Shown here: positions 26,929-34,969 of the stretch, in pieces
How the letters are laid out: each line of letters begins with the position of its first letter
How positions within the stretch are numbered: position 1 is the first letter of the stretch
Assembly: GCA_036675345.1 (NCBI GenBank)
Contig: JAKFFE010000022.1
Coordinates: 124,001 to 188,000, forward strand
From: JALYOC01 sp036675345
GTDB taxonomy: Bacteria > Myxococcota > Myxococcia > Myxococcales > Myxococcaceae
DNA: 64,000 nucleotides
Direction of reading: 5' to 3'
Translations under genes and position numbers: made by a program
Notes under the pieces: generated by a model
Database searches by the model: none
The model's input: only the letters and a program-made list of their open reading frames with translations
Told to the model about the DNA's origin: nothing

Positions 26929-28098
26929 TCAGAAGATGTGCCCGAACGTCACGTAGAAGGCCGGGCGCCAGGTCTCGGTGGAGACGGCGGCGTCGAAGCG
27001 GACCACCGCCGCGCGCCGGGCGGCCCTCAGCCCCAGCCCGGTCCCCGGATGCCAGGCGTGCCAGGGGCCGTCCTCGACCCCCGGATGCCAGACCCGACCG
27101 GCGTCGAAGAAGCCCACCACCCCCAGCTTCACCGGGGCGTTGAACAGCTTGAAGTCGGTGACCTGCACCCGCAGCTCGGTGTTGGAGATCAGCTTGGTGT
27201 TCCCGGCGAAGCGGTTCCGCGGCACGCCCCGGACACTGGAGAGCCCGCCCACCCCTTCGGTGTAGGAGATCCCTCCCAGGTTGGGCCACTCGAAGAAGGG
27301 GACGTCTCCCAGCAGCGCGTCGAACAAGAAGCGCTGGGCGAACACCACCCGGTCGGTGAGCCGGAAGTAGCGCCGCTCGACCAGGGTGATCCCCACGTAG
27401 CTGTACCGGCTGCCCACGCCCCGTAGCGAGGCGCGCACCCCGAACTCCTCCGCCCCTCCGGAGGTGGCGTCCGCCTCGTTGTCCCGGGTGTCCCACAGCG
27501 CGCCGGCCAGCAGTTGTCCTGTCTCCCCGCCGGTGAGCCCCTGGGGTCGCTGCTCCTCCAGGATCGAGCCGTCGAACGCGGTCACCTCCGTCTTGCGGTA
27601 GGCGAGCCCCCCGTACACCTCCAGCGGGGACTCCGCTCCTCCGGGCCGTCCCCGCAGCCGGACCCACAGCCCGGGCGCGAAGCGCTCGTAGTTGAACCGT
27701 GGATCGCGCAGGTCGCCCCCAAAGTCGGGCGCGGAGAGGTTCCCGCCACCGAAGTAGGGGGCCAGCAGCTCGCGGCGGTACTCGAACCGGGCCTCCAGCC
27801 GGAACGGACCCAGCAGCCGCGGACCGTCGTAGCGCAGGTAGTGGTTCCGGACCCCGGTGGTGGTGGCGAACGCCTGGATGGCGATCGCGTGCCGGTAGGG
27901 CGTGTACCCGGGCGAATAGAAGTAGGCCCCGGCCACGGCTCCGTAGCCGACGCCCTGATCGCTGTTGAAGGAGACCAGCGGCAGGACGATCGCGTCGAAG
28001 GCGCGCGCCGGCTCGGCTTCTGCCGACTCCTCCTGCGCGCTGGCCCCGGGCGCGCCCAGGAGCAGCATCAGCAGCAGTGTCCTCGCCCAGGTTCCCAT
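26929..28098 (-). CDS. Outer-membrane beta-barrel protein, Omp85/surface-antigen type
   Basis: 389 residues. ATG 28098 gives a Sec signal peptide (TLLLMLLLGAPGASAQ). The rest alternates amphipathic strands and ends in Phe (YVTFGHIF), as outer-membrane barrels do. SSVRGVPRNRFAGNTKLISNTELRV contains the VRG motif of the Omp85 L6 loop. No POTRA domains precede the barrel. This resembles stand-alone bacterial surface antigen (D15)-like barrels, not BamA itself. It is divergent from the flippase-like gene, with 160 bases between starts. Function unknown. Confidence 0.85.
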   Translation of the reverse strand: MGTWARTLLLMLLLGAPGASAQEESAEAEPARAFDAIVLPLVSFNSDQGVGYGAVAGAYFYSPGYTPYRHAIAIQAFATTTGVRNHYLRYDGPRLLGPFRLEARFEYRRELLAPYFGGGNLSAPDFGGDLRDPRFNYERFAPGLWVRLRGRPGGAESPLEVYGGLAYRKTEVTAFDGSILEEQRPQGLTGGETGQLLAGALWDTRDNEADATSGGAEEFGVRASLRGVGSRYSYVGITLVERRYFRLTDRVVFAQRFLFDALLGDVPFFEWPNLGGISYTEGVGGLSSVRGVPRNRFAGNTKLISNTELRVQVTDFKLFNAPVKLGVVGFFDAGRVWHPGVEDGPWHAWHPGTGLGLRAARRAAVVRFDAAVSTETWRPAFYVTFGHIF

Positions 28099-28258
28099 CG
28101 TGTGGAAGCTGAGGCCTCCGGCGTGGCCTGCACGCAAGCCGTCAGGAGCGGTGCCAAGCCCGATCGGAAAGCGACCAGGCAGCCTCCCCCCGCTCGCCTG
28201 CTCCACCGTGCCGCCCTCCGTCCCCGGGGCCATATTGCTGAACCAGAAAGGGGAGGGC

Positions 28259-29353
28259 ATGCGCGCAGCGGACAGGACCCGGGGCAGTGTGGCGCTCAAG
28301 ACGCTGCTGGCGCTGCTGGGGGTGGCGATCTCCGCGGTGCTGCTCTCCACCGTGTTCTTCCAGTGGAGCTTCGACGGGGTGGGGCCGATGCTCACCCCCC
28401 GGTTCTCGCTGCGGGACTTCGCCAGCGACCTGCCGCAGCACCTGACCTGGATGCTGCCCTTCATCCTGCTCTCGGCGGCGATCATCCCGCTGCGGGCCGT
28501 CCAGTGGCAGCGGGCGCTGAAGAAGAAGGTCCCGCTGAGCGAGCGCTACCACCTGGTGGCGATCGGCGCGTTTGCCAACAACGCCGTCCCCGGGAAGCTG
28601 GGGGACGTGGTCCGCGCCTTCCTGATGGCCCGGACCCAGCGGCTGCCGTTCATCTCCACCATCGGGTCGATCGCCGTCTGCAAGCTGATGGAGACCGCCG
28701 CCCTGATGGTGCTGGTGGCGGTGACCCTGCTGGGGCCGTTTGGCGCCGCCACCGAGAGCTTCGCCGGCACCCTGCGGGTGGCGATCCCGGTGCTGTTGGG
28801 GCTGGTGGTGCTGGTGATCGCCTTGGCCCACTTCGCCCCCAACCTGGCCGCCGGGCTGCACCGCAAGGGGAAGCTGCACCGCACCCAGGAGGTGCTGATC
28901 TCCATCGGCGAGGGGCTGGGCGCTGCCCGCTCCTTCCGCGGGATGTTCCTGCTGCTGTTCTTCTCCATCGGGCCGGTGCTGGCCCCGGCCCTCGGCTACG
29001 GGCTGGGGCTGCAAGGGATGGGCATCCCCGGAGGGCTGTTCGCCGGGCCGGTGGTGCTGGGGGCGATTGCCCTGGGCCAGACCGCGATCGGGGTCCCGGC
29101 GGGGCTGGGCATCTACTACTTCGTCACCAGCTGGACCGCCCGCAGCCTGGGGGCCTCCCCGGACGACGCGGCGGCCTTCGCGGTGCTCACCCACCTCTCC
29201 ACCATCACCGCGCAGCTGGGGGTGGGGGCGTTCTCCCTCTGGAAGCGGAAGCTGAAGCTGGGAGACCTGCGCCGCCAGGGCAAGGAGGCCGCCCGCGAGC
29301 TGCGCCACGTCCCCCAGGACGCCGACGAGCTGCTGGAGCACCAGCCGGTCTAG
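28259..29353 (+). CDS. Lysylphosphatidylglycerol synthase TM-region / flippase-like membrane protein (UPF0104)
   Basis: 364 residues with eight or so hydrophobic segments. Family features are IIPLRAVQWQRALKKKVPLSERYHLVAIGAFANNAVPGKLGDVVRAFLMA (the N-x-x-x-P-x-K-x-G-D/E-x-x-R region) and the late GLGIYYFVTS segment. Members include AglD-like and MprF N-terminal flippase domains that move lipids or lipid-linked sugars. The soluble synthase domain of MprF is absent. The ATG at 28259 follows AGGGGAGG. The gene ends about 20 bases before a bidirectional-looking hairpin. The substrate is unknown. Confidence 0.85.
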   Translation: MRAADRTRGSVALKTLLALLGVAISAVLLSTVFFQWSFDGVGPMLTPRFSLRDFASDLPQHLTWMLPFILLSAAIIPLRAVQWQRALKKKVPLSERYHLVAIGAFANNAVPGKLGDVVRAFLMARTQRLPFISTIGSIAVCKLMETAALMVLVAVTLLGPFGAATESFAGTLRVAIPVLLGLVVLVIALAHFAPNLAAGLHRKGKLHRTQEVLISIGEGLGAARSFRGMFLLLFFSIGPVLAPALGYGLGLQGMGIPGGLFAGPVVLGAIALGQTAIGVPAGLGIYYFVTSWTARSLGASPDDAAAFAVLTHLSTITAQLGVGAFSLWKRKLKLGDLRRQGKEAARELRHVPQDADELLEHQPV

Positions 29354-29372
29354 AGCAGGGCCCGCAAATGAA

Positions 29373-29400
29373 AAAGGGACCCGGCGAACCGGATCCCTTT
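29373..29400 (-). terminator. Intrinsic terminator of tRNA-Leu (may also serve the flippase-like gene)
   Basis: 12-base stem (29373-29384 with 29389-29400), one mismatch, tetraloop TTCG on the minus strand, followed on that strand by a run of T residues. It begins 6 bases after the tRNA 3' end. On the plus strand it also ends in TTT after the upstream gene, so it could work in both directions. Confidence 0.85.
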
Positions 29401-29405
29401 CTCAA

Positions 29406-29489
29406 TGCCCAGGAGAGGACTCGAACCTCCATGCCCTTGCAGGCGCTAGACCCTGAATCTAGTGTGTCTACCAATTCCACCACCTGGGC
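29406..29489 (-). tRNA. tRNA-Leu (anticodon CAG)
   Basis: 84 bases with a long variable arm, as expected for a class II tRNA. The acceptor arm GCCCAGG pairs with CCTGGGC and the discriminator is A. The anticodon loop is TTCAGGG between CTAGA and TCTAG. The T arm contains GGTTCGAGTCC. CCA is not encoded. It lies downstream of the isc operon on the same strand but has its own promoter and terminator. Confidence 0.97.
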
Positions 29490-29511
29490 GGCGGCGTTCG
29501 AAGCGGGCGGG

Positions 29512-29540
29512 TTTGTATCGATCCGGCTCCCACCCGTCAA
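29512..29540 (-). promoter_or_regulatory. Housekeeping promoter of tRNA-Leu
   Basis: On the minus strand, TTGACG (-35, 29535-29540) and TACAAA (-10, 29512-29517) are separated by 17 bases. The predicted start is about 16 bases before the tRNA. It overlaps the end of fdx by a few bases. Confidence 0.7.
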
Positions 29541-29544
29541 GCGT

Positions 29545-29922
29545 TTACTTCTTCGGTGGCCAACGTCCCTCGGCCTCGAGTTGTTTCCGGATCACCGGGT
29601 TCTCGTCCATGAACGCGGTCAGTGACTCCTGGGTGATCTCCACCAACAAGTCGGTCGAGCCCACCTCGGCCTGACAACCGAGGCGTGAAAACTCCCGGAC
29701 GTCGAAGGCCTGGTCCAGCCGGTCCATCTCCTCGTCGCTCTGCTCGGAGAGGGTGTCCAGGCCCTTGCGCACCCACACATGGCAGGTGGAGCAGGCGCAG
29801 ACCCCGCCGCACACATGCCCCACCTGGGCCTCGGCCTTCTCCGCCGCGTCCAGGATGGTGCACCCCGAGGCGACCTCGATGACCTTCTCCTCCAGCGGGC
29901 TCTTGAAGGTGATCTTCGGCAC
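29545..29922 (-). CDS. fdx: ISC-type [2Fe-2S] ferredoxin
   Basis: Electron donor for Fe-S cluster assembly. 125 residues. The cluster ligands are in CGGVCACSTC (C-x5-C-x2-C spacing) and a later Cys in SRLGCQAEV. The C-terminus is extended relative to the usual ~111 residues. GTG start directly follows the hscA stop (TAGGTG), so it is the last gene of the isc operon. Confidence 0.95.
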   Translation of the reverse strand: MPKITFKSPLEEKVIEVASGCTILDAAEKAEAQVGHVCGGVCACSTCHVWVRKGLDTLSEQSDEEMDRLDQAFDVREFSRLGCQAEVGSTDLLVEITQESLTAFMDENPVIRKQLEAEGRWPPKK

Positions 29923-31767
29923 CTAGTACTCCTCCACCGAGTGCCCGGAGACCGCCCGGGTGATCGCCTGGTTCATGATCCGCTCCACGAACGGCTTGGA
30001 CTGGTCGTCCAGCGCGTGGATCGCGGCCTTGATCGCCAGGTGGTCCCGACCCCGGGAGACCTCGGAGACAGTCTTCATCATCCCCCGCAAGGTCGCCTCC
30101 TCGCCCGGCTCCAACAGCCCCCGGTGCTGGGTCAGCTGCTTCTCGGCGTCGGTGAGGATCCGCTCCGCCTCCACCTGCTGCTCGCGGAGCAGGCGGGCCT
30201 GGATGTCCTCCTCCCCATGCTCGATGGAGTCCAGCAGCATGGTCTCCACCTCCTCGTCGGTCAGCCCGTGGGAGGGCTTGACGGTGATCTCCTGCTTCAC
30301 CCCGGTGCTCTGCTCCAGGGCGGAGACGTGGAGGATGCCGTCGGCGTCCACCTGGAACTTCACCTCGATGCGGGCCATCCCGGCGGGCAGGGCGGGGATG
30401 CCGCCCAGACGGAAGCGGGCCAGCGAGCGGCAGTCCTCCACCAGCTCGCGCTCGCCCTGGACCACGTGGATGTCCATGGCGTTTTGGCCATCCTTGAAGG
30501 TGGTGAAGATCTGCGCCGCCGCGGTGGGGATGGTGGAGTTGCGGGCGATGACCTTCTCCGCCACCCCGCCCATCGTCTCCAGCCCCAGGGACAGGGGGAT
30601 CACGTCCAGCAGCAGCACCTCGTCCTGACGGTCGGCGTTGGTCAGCAGGTCCGCCTGGACCGCCGCCCCCAGCGCCACCACCTGGTCGGGATCGATGTCC
30701 CCCAGCGGCTGCTTGCCGAACAGCTCGGCCACGAAGCTGCGCACCGCCGGCACCCGGGTCGAACCGCCGACCAGGATCACCCCGTCCACCTCGGCGACAC
30801 TCACCCCGGCGTCCTTGAGCGCGCGCCGGCAGACCAGCCCGGTGCGCTGCACCAGCGGGGCAATCCACTGGTCGAAGTCGGCGCGGGTGACCTTCTCCGC
30901 GCGGCCGGCCACCGTCAGCTCCACGCTGTCCGCGTCGGTCAGGGCCTCCTTGGCCGTCCGGGAGGCGGCCAGCGCGTCCTGGATCTGCCCGGGGGTGGGG
31001 GAGGAGATCCCTGCGCCCTCCAGCAACCGGGAGGCGATGGCGCGGTCGAAGTCGTCCCCGCCCAGCGCCGAATCGCCGCCGGTGGACTTCACCTCGAACA
31101 CCCCGTCCACCAGCTTGAGGATGGAGACGTCGAAGGTCCCGCCGCCCAGATCGTAGACCGCGAAGGTCCCCTGGCTGCCCTTGTCCAACCCGTAGGCCAG
31201 CGCCGCGGCGGTGGGCTCGTTGATCAGCCGCAGCACCTCCAGGCCCGCCAGCCGTCCGGCGTCCTTGGTGGCCTGCCGCTGGGCGTCGTCGAAGTAGGCG
31301 GGGACGGTGATCACCGCCTGCTCCACCTTGCCGGCGAAGAAGGACTCGGCGCGGCGCTTGAGCGCGCGCAGGATCTCCCCGGAGACCTCGATCGGGTTCA
31401 CCGGCTGGCCGCCGGCCACGTCGAACTGGACGATCTTCCCGCCAGGCAGGAAGCGGTGGGCGCCCAGCTTCCGGGTCTCCGCGTCGTCCGCGCTCTTGCC
31501 CATGAAGCGCTTGACCGAGACGATGGTGTCGGTGGGGAACTCGGAGGCCAGCGCCCGGGCGCGGCTGCCCACGATCACCCCTCCGTCCTTGCCGTAGTGC
31601 ACCACCGAGGGCAGCAGCCGGGCCCCGCCCTCGTCCGCCTCCAAGCAGGTGGGCTTGCTGTGCACCACCGCCGCCACCAGCGAGTTGGTGGTGCCCAGGT
31701 CGATCCCCACTGCGCGCCCCTTGGGCCGCATCGGATCGTGAATCTGCAGAAAGCCGTTCTTGCTCAC
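29923..31767 (-). CDS. hscA: Fe-S cluster assembly chaperone HscA (Hsp70 family)
   Basis: 614 residues. The actin-like ATPase starts GRAVGIDLGTTNSLVA and has YDLGGGTFDVSIL and ILVGGSTRVPAV. The substrate-binding domain follows, and a helical lid completes the protein. It sits between hscB and fdx, which marks it as HscA rather than DnaK. HscA releases clusters from IscU through the LPPVK motif, which is present in this IscU. GTG start overlaps the hscB stop (GTGA). Confidence 0.96.
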   Translation of the reverse strand: MSKNGFLQIHDPMRPKGRAVGIDLGTTNSLVAAVVHSKPTCLEADEGGARLLPSVVHYGKDGGVIVGSRARALASEFPTDTIVSVKRFMGKSADDAETRKLGAHRFLPGGKIVQFDVAGGQPVNPIEVSGEILRALKRRAESFFAGKVEQAVITVPAYFDDAQRQATKDAGRLAGLEVLRLINEPTAAALAYGLDKGSQGTFAVYDLGGGTFDVSILKLVDGVFEVKSTGGDSALGGDDFDRAIASRLLEGAGISSPTPGQIQDALAASRTAKEALTDADSVELTVAGRAEKVTRADFDQWIAPLVQRTGLVCRRALKDAGVSVAEVDGVILVGGSTRVPAVRSFVAELFGKQPLGDIDPDQVVALGAAVQADLLTNADRQDEVLLLDVIPLSLGLETMGGVAEKVIARNSTIPTAAAQIFTTFKDGQNAMDIHVVQGERELVEDCRSLARFRLGGIPALPAGMARIEVKFQVDADGILHVSALEQSTGVKQEITVKPSHGLTDEEVETMLLDSIEHGEEDIQARLLREQQVEAERILTDAEKQLTQHRGLLEPGEEATLRGMMKTVSEVSRGRDHLAIKAAIHALDDQSKPFVERIMNQAITRAVSGHSVEEY

Positions 31768-32393
31768 CCCAGCGCCTCTTCCTCGATTGCCAAAACCTCT
31801 TCCAGGAACCGCTGGAAGTACCGGACCCGCCCCAATTGATGCGAGGCCTCCTTCAAGGCCGCCTCGCCGCCCGTCCCGCCCGCCAGCTGACGCAGCGCCG
31901 CCGCCCCCGCCTCCAGGGCCTGCTGCTGCCGCCCCTGCACCTGGTCTCCCATCTTCTGGGCCAGGGCCACGTCCTTGGACGCCCGCGCGGAGTCCAGCTC
32001 CTCGCGCAGCTCCATCACCTCTTCCAGGAACTCCAGCGGCATGTCCTTCTGCGCGCCGGCGTCCTCCCGGTCCAGGTCAATCCCGTGCAGCTTGAGCAGG
32101 TAGAAGCCGCGGCGGATCGGATCCTTGAGCGTCTTGTACGCCTCGTTGAGCGCGGTGGTGTGCTCCAGCGACAGCCGGCGTTCCTTGGCCTCGGCCTGGG
32201 CAAAGCGATCCGGGTGCAGCTTGAGCGACAGCTCGCGGAACAGCTTCTCCAGCGCCGCGGTGTCCACGTCGTACCCGCGGGGGATCCCGAACACCTCGAA
32301 GTGCGAGGCCCCCGGGGGCCGGGGAGCGATCTTCCCGCAGGAGGGGCAGAAGGCCTTGCCGCCCGTGCCCGCACCACAGCTCCAGCACTTCAT
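31764..32393 (-). CDS. hscB: J-type co-chaperone HscB with N-terminal tetracysteine domain
   Basis: Stimulates HscA and delivers IscU to it. 209 residues against ~171 in E. coli. The extra N-terminus MKCWSCGAGTGGKAFCPSC carries four cysteines (3, 6, 16, 19) in a C-x2-C...C-x2-C zinc-ribbon arrangement. Known human HSCB (HSC20) has a very similar CWNCG...FCPQC element. The J domain follows, with the HPD motif in LKLHPDRFA. Then comes the HscB-specific GFYLLKLHGIDL and the C-terminal three-helix IscU-binding domain. ATG 32393 is used; a GTG at 32432 would add 13 residues. Confidence 0.93.
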   Translation of the reverse strand: MKCWSCGAGTGGKAFCPSCGKIAPRPPGASHFEVFGIPRGYDVDTAALEKLFRELSLKLHPDRFAQAEAKERRLSLEHTTALNEAYKTLKDPIRRGFYLLKLHGIDLDREDAGAQKDMPLEFLEEVMELREELDSARASKDVALAQKMGDQVQGRQQQALEAGAAALRQLAGGTGGEAALKEASHQLGRVRYFQRFLEEVLAIEEEALG

Positions 32394-32459
32394 CTCCAAG
32401 ACATCACCTGATCCCGTGCACGGAAGGGTCACCGGCCCCGCGCGAGCGCCGGCGGACCG

Positions 32460-32855
32460 CTAGACCGTGAAGCTGTCCCCGCAACCGCAGGCGGCCTTCA
32501 CGTTCGGGTTGTGCAGCTTGAACCCGGACGCCATCAGCCCGTCCTCGTAGATGAGCTCGGTGCCGATCAGGTACAGGTAGCTCTTGGGGTCCACGAAGAT
32601 GCGGACTCCCTCCCGCTCGAAGATCTTGTCGCGCTCGCGGGGCTGCTCCGCCCACTCCAGGTTGTAGGAGAGCCCCGAGCAGCCGCCGCCCTTCACCGCG
32701 ATCCGCAGTCCGGCCTCGGGCGTCTTGCGGTCCTCCAGCAGCATCCGCAGCCGCGTGACGGCGCTGTCGCCGATCCCCACGCCCCTGGGCTTGGCGGGAG
32801 CGGGCGCCGGCGTGGCGGCGGTGGGGGAGGAGGTCTGGGTCTGCGGCTCGCTCAT
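32460..32855 (-). CDS. iscA: A-type Fe-S carrier IscA
   Basis: 131 residues. The first ~22 residues are a Pro/Ala/Thr-rich extension. The A-type core follows, with cluster cysteines in GGGCSGLSY and the C-terminal CGCG (AACGCGDSF). It carries clusters from IscU to apo-proteins. The ATG lies 2 bases after the iscU stop. Confidence 0.94.
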   Translation of the reverse strand: MSEPQTQTSSPTAATPAPAPAKPRGVGIGDSAVTRLRMLLEDRKTPEAGLRIAVKGGGCSGLSYNLEWAEQPRERDKIFEREGVRIFVDPKSYLYLIGTELIYEDGLMASGFKLHNPNVKAACGCGDSFTV

Positions 32856-32857
32856 GA

Positions 32858-33259
32858 TCAACCCTGCGCGGCCTTCTTGGACTCGCGCTTCTTCTTGAAG
32901 TCGGCGATGGCGGCCTTGATCGCGTCCTCGGCCAGCACCGAGCAGTGGATCTTCACCGGCGGCAGCGACAGCTCCTTGGCCACCTCCTTGTTGGTGATCT
33001 CCATCGCCTGGTCCACGGTCTTGCCCTTTACCCACTCGGTCACCAGCGACGAGGAGGCGATGGCCGAACCGCAGCCGAAGGTCTTGAACTTGGCGTCCTC
33101 GATGATCCCGTCGTCGGTGATCCGCAGCTGCAGCCGCATCACGTCGCCGCAGGCGGGGGCGCCCACCAGCCCGGTCCCCACGTTGGGATCGGACTTGTCC
33201 AGGGTCCCCACGTTCCGGGGGTTCTCGTAGTGCTCGATGACCTTCTCGCTGTACGCCAT
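32858..33259 (-). CDS. iscU: Fe-S cluster scaffold IscU
   Basis: 133 residues. Three conserved cysteines are in APACGDV, FGCGSA and KIHCSVL, and the HscA-recognition motif LPPVK is intact. It accepts sulfur from IscS and assembles [2Fe-2S]. The C-terminal tail is a charged Lys-rich helix. AGGAG precedes the ATG. It lies 55 bases after iscS. Confidence 0.97.
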   Translation of the reverse strand: MAYSEKVIEHYENPRNVGTLDKSDPNVGTGLVGAPACGDVMRLQLRITDDGIIEDAKFKTFGCGSAIASSSLVTEWVKGKTVDQAMEITNKEVAKELSLPPVKIHCSVLAEDAIKAAIADFKKKRESKKAAQG

Positions 33260-33314
33260 GACGTGCTCCTGACTCCAAAAGCTAGATGCGAAAATCGTTA
33301 GAGACCGCGCTGCC

Positions 33315-34676
33315 TCAGTGAGCCGTCCACTCCACGCTCTTGAGGTCGACGCCTTCCTTGGCCATCTCGTACAGCGGGCTCATCTCCCGAAGCTTGCTCA
33401 CCTTCTCCACCACCAGGCGGGCGACATAGTCGATCTCCTCCTCGGTGTTGAAGCGGCCGATCCCGAAGCGGATCGAGCTGTGCGCCATGTCCTCTTCCAC
33501 GCCCAGGTTGCGCAGCACGTAGGAGGGTTCCAGGGAGGCCGAGGTGCAGGCCGAACCGGAGGACACCGCCACGTCCTTGATCGCCATCATCAGCCCCTCT
33601 CCCTCCACGTAGGAGAAGGAGATGTTCAGGCTGCCGGGGAGCCGGTGCTGCAGCGACCCGTTGACGATGCACATGTCCAGGTGATCGAAGATGTACTTGC
33701 GCAGCTTCTCCCGCATCCGGAACAGCCGGGCGGACTCCTCCGCCATCTCGGACTTGGCCAGCTCGCAGGCCACGCCGAAGCCGACGATCGCCGGGACGTT
33801 CAGGGTGCCCGAGCGCATCCCGCGCTCGTGCCCTCCGCCGTCCACCATCGGGGCGATCCGCACCCGCGGCTTGCGGCGCACGTAGAGGGCGCCCACGCCC
33901 TTGGGGCCGTACATCTTGTGCGCGGAGAGGGAGGCCAGATCCACCTTCGCCTCATCCACGTTGAAGGGGACCTTGCCCACGCCCTGCACCGCGTCGCAGT
34001 GGAAGAGCACGCCGCGCTCGCGGCAGATCTTCCCGATCTCGTTGACCGGCTGGACCACGCCGATCTCGTTGTTGGCCAGCATGATGCTGACCAGGATCGT
34101 CTTGTCGGTGATCGCCGCCTTCAGCTGCTCCAGGTCCACCAGCCCGTCCGGCTTCACGTCCAGGTAGGTGACCCGGGCGCCGGCCGGCACGTTCGCGGTC
34201 CAGCGCTGGAAAACCTCGTCGGTCTCCAGGTCGAACCGGGCGGCGATCTCGTTGACGTTGTCCGCGGTGACGTCGGTCTTGGCCAGCTCGGAGAGCCGCA
34301 GCATCCGCAGCTCTTCAATCCGCTCCGAGCGCTGACGCTCCAGCCGCTTGCAGGTGTCCAGGACCGCCTTGTGCTCGGTCTTGAGGGTGATGATGTGATC
34401 GCCCTTGGAGCGGTAGAACTCCACCACGCCCTTGATCGCCAGGTTGTCGGACTCGGTGGCCCCGGAGGTGAAGACGATCTCCTTGTCCGAGGCGCCGATC
34501 AGCGCACCGACCTGGGCCCGGGCCTTCTCCACCGCCGCCTCGGCCTTCCAGCCGAAGGGGTGGTTCCGCGACGACGCGTTCCCGAAGTCCTCGCGCAGGT
34601 AGGGCAGCATCGCGTCGAGCACCCGCGGGTCCATCGGCGTGGTGGCGTGGTTGTCCAGGTAGATTGGCAGCTTCAT
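33315..34676 (-). CDS. iscS: Cysteine desulfurase IscS with a 49-residue insertion
   Basis: PLP enzyme that supplies sulfur to IscU. 453 residues, against 404 for E. coli IscS. The PLP lysine is in SAHKMYGPKG and the active-site Cys377 in SSGSACTSAS. The C-terminal EGVDLKSVEW is typical of group I enzymes. All extra length lies in one block, roughly residues 115-166, between RLER and ARVTYLDVKPDG: a charged, helical-looking segment (RQRSERIEELRMLRLSE and beyond). It is the first gene of the isc operon; no iscR precedes it. Confidence 0.96.
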   Translation of the reverse strand: MKLPIYLDNHATTPMDPRVLDAMLPYLREDFGNASSRNHPFGWKAEAAVEKARAQVGALIGASDKEIVFTSGATESDNLAIKGVVEFYRSKGDHIITLKTEHKAVLDTCKRLERQRSERIEELRMLRLSELAKTDVTADNVNEIAARFDLETDEVFQRWTANVPAGARVTYLDVKPDGLVDLEQLKAAITDKTILVSIMLANNEIGVVQPVNEIGKICRERGVLFHCDAVQGVGKVPFNVDEAKVDLASLSAHKMYGPKGVGALYVRRKPRVRIAPMVDGGGHERGMRSGTLNVPAIVGFGVACELAKSEMAEESARLFRMREKLRKYIFDHLDMCIVNGSLQHRLPGSLNISFSYVEGEGLMMAIKDVAVSSGSACTSASLEPSYVLRNLGVEEDMAHSSIRFGIGRFNTEEEIDYVARLVVEKVSKLREMSPLYEMAKEGVDLKSVEWTAH

Positions 34677-34753
34677 CGCTCTCTCGAACCCCTTGAAACC
34701 CTTGAAGGAACACCGACAACGTTGGTGGTCGGCCTACATGTAACCACCAATGT

Positions 34754-34768
34754 GGACCAAATTGGTCC
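34754..34768. promoter_or_regulatory. Perfect palindrome at the isc promoter, likely operator
   Basis: GGACCAA-A-TTGGTCC, a perfect 7-base inverted repeat around one base, lies about 8-22 bases past the predicted transcription start. An extra half-site-like GGTCAAT sits between it and the -10. The position fits repression of isc by an Rrf2/IscR-type regulator, which would be encoded elsewhere. The regulator identity is inferred. Confidence 0.6.
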
Positions 34769-34781
34769 TGATTGACCTCTA

Positions 34782-34809
34782 TCTATAGAAATCCCGCGGG
34801 TCTGGTCAA
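34782..34809 (-). promoter_or_regulatory. Housekeeping promoter of the isc operon
   Basis: On the minus strand TTGACC (-35, 34804-34809) and TATAGA (-10, 34782-34787) are 16 bases apart. The leader to iscS is about 100 bases. It contains an 8-base inverted repeat, TTGGTGGT (34722-34729) with ACCACCAA (34743-34750), that could fold in the RNA. Confidence 0.65.
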
Positions 34810-34969
34810 GCCAACCTGCCCCCCGGCCGCAGTGGTCCAGGGCGGGGCAGGTGAACCAAAGAGGAGGAGTCATGCACCGGAAGGGCGCAGGCCCCCGGGA
34901 CAACCGTCGGAATTCACGGCGGCTTCCCCTTGGCAGGGAGCGTGCTGAGGGGTCCGGGCGGAGGATGCG

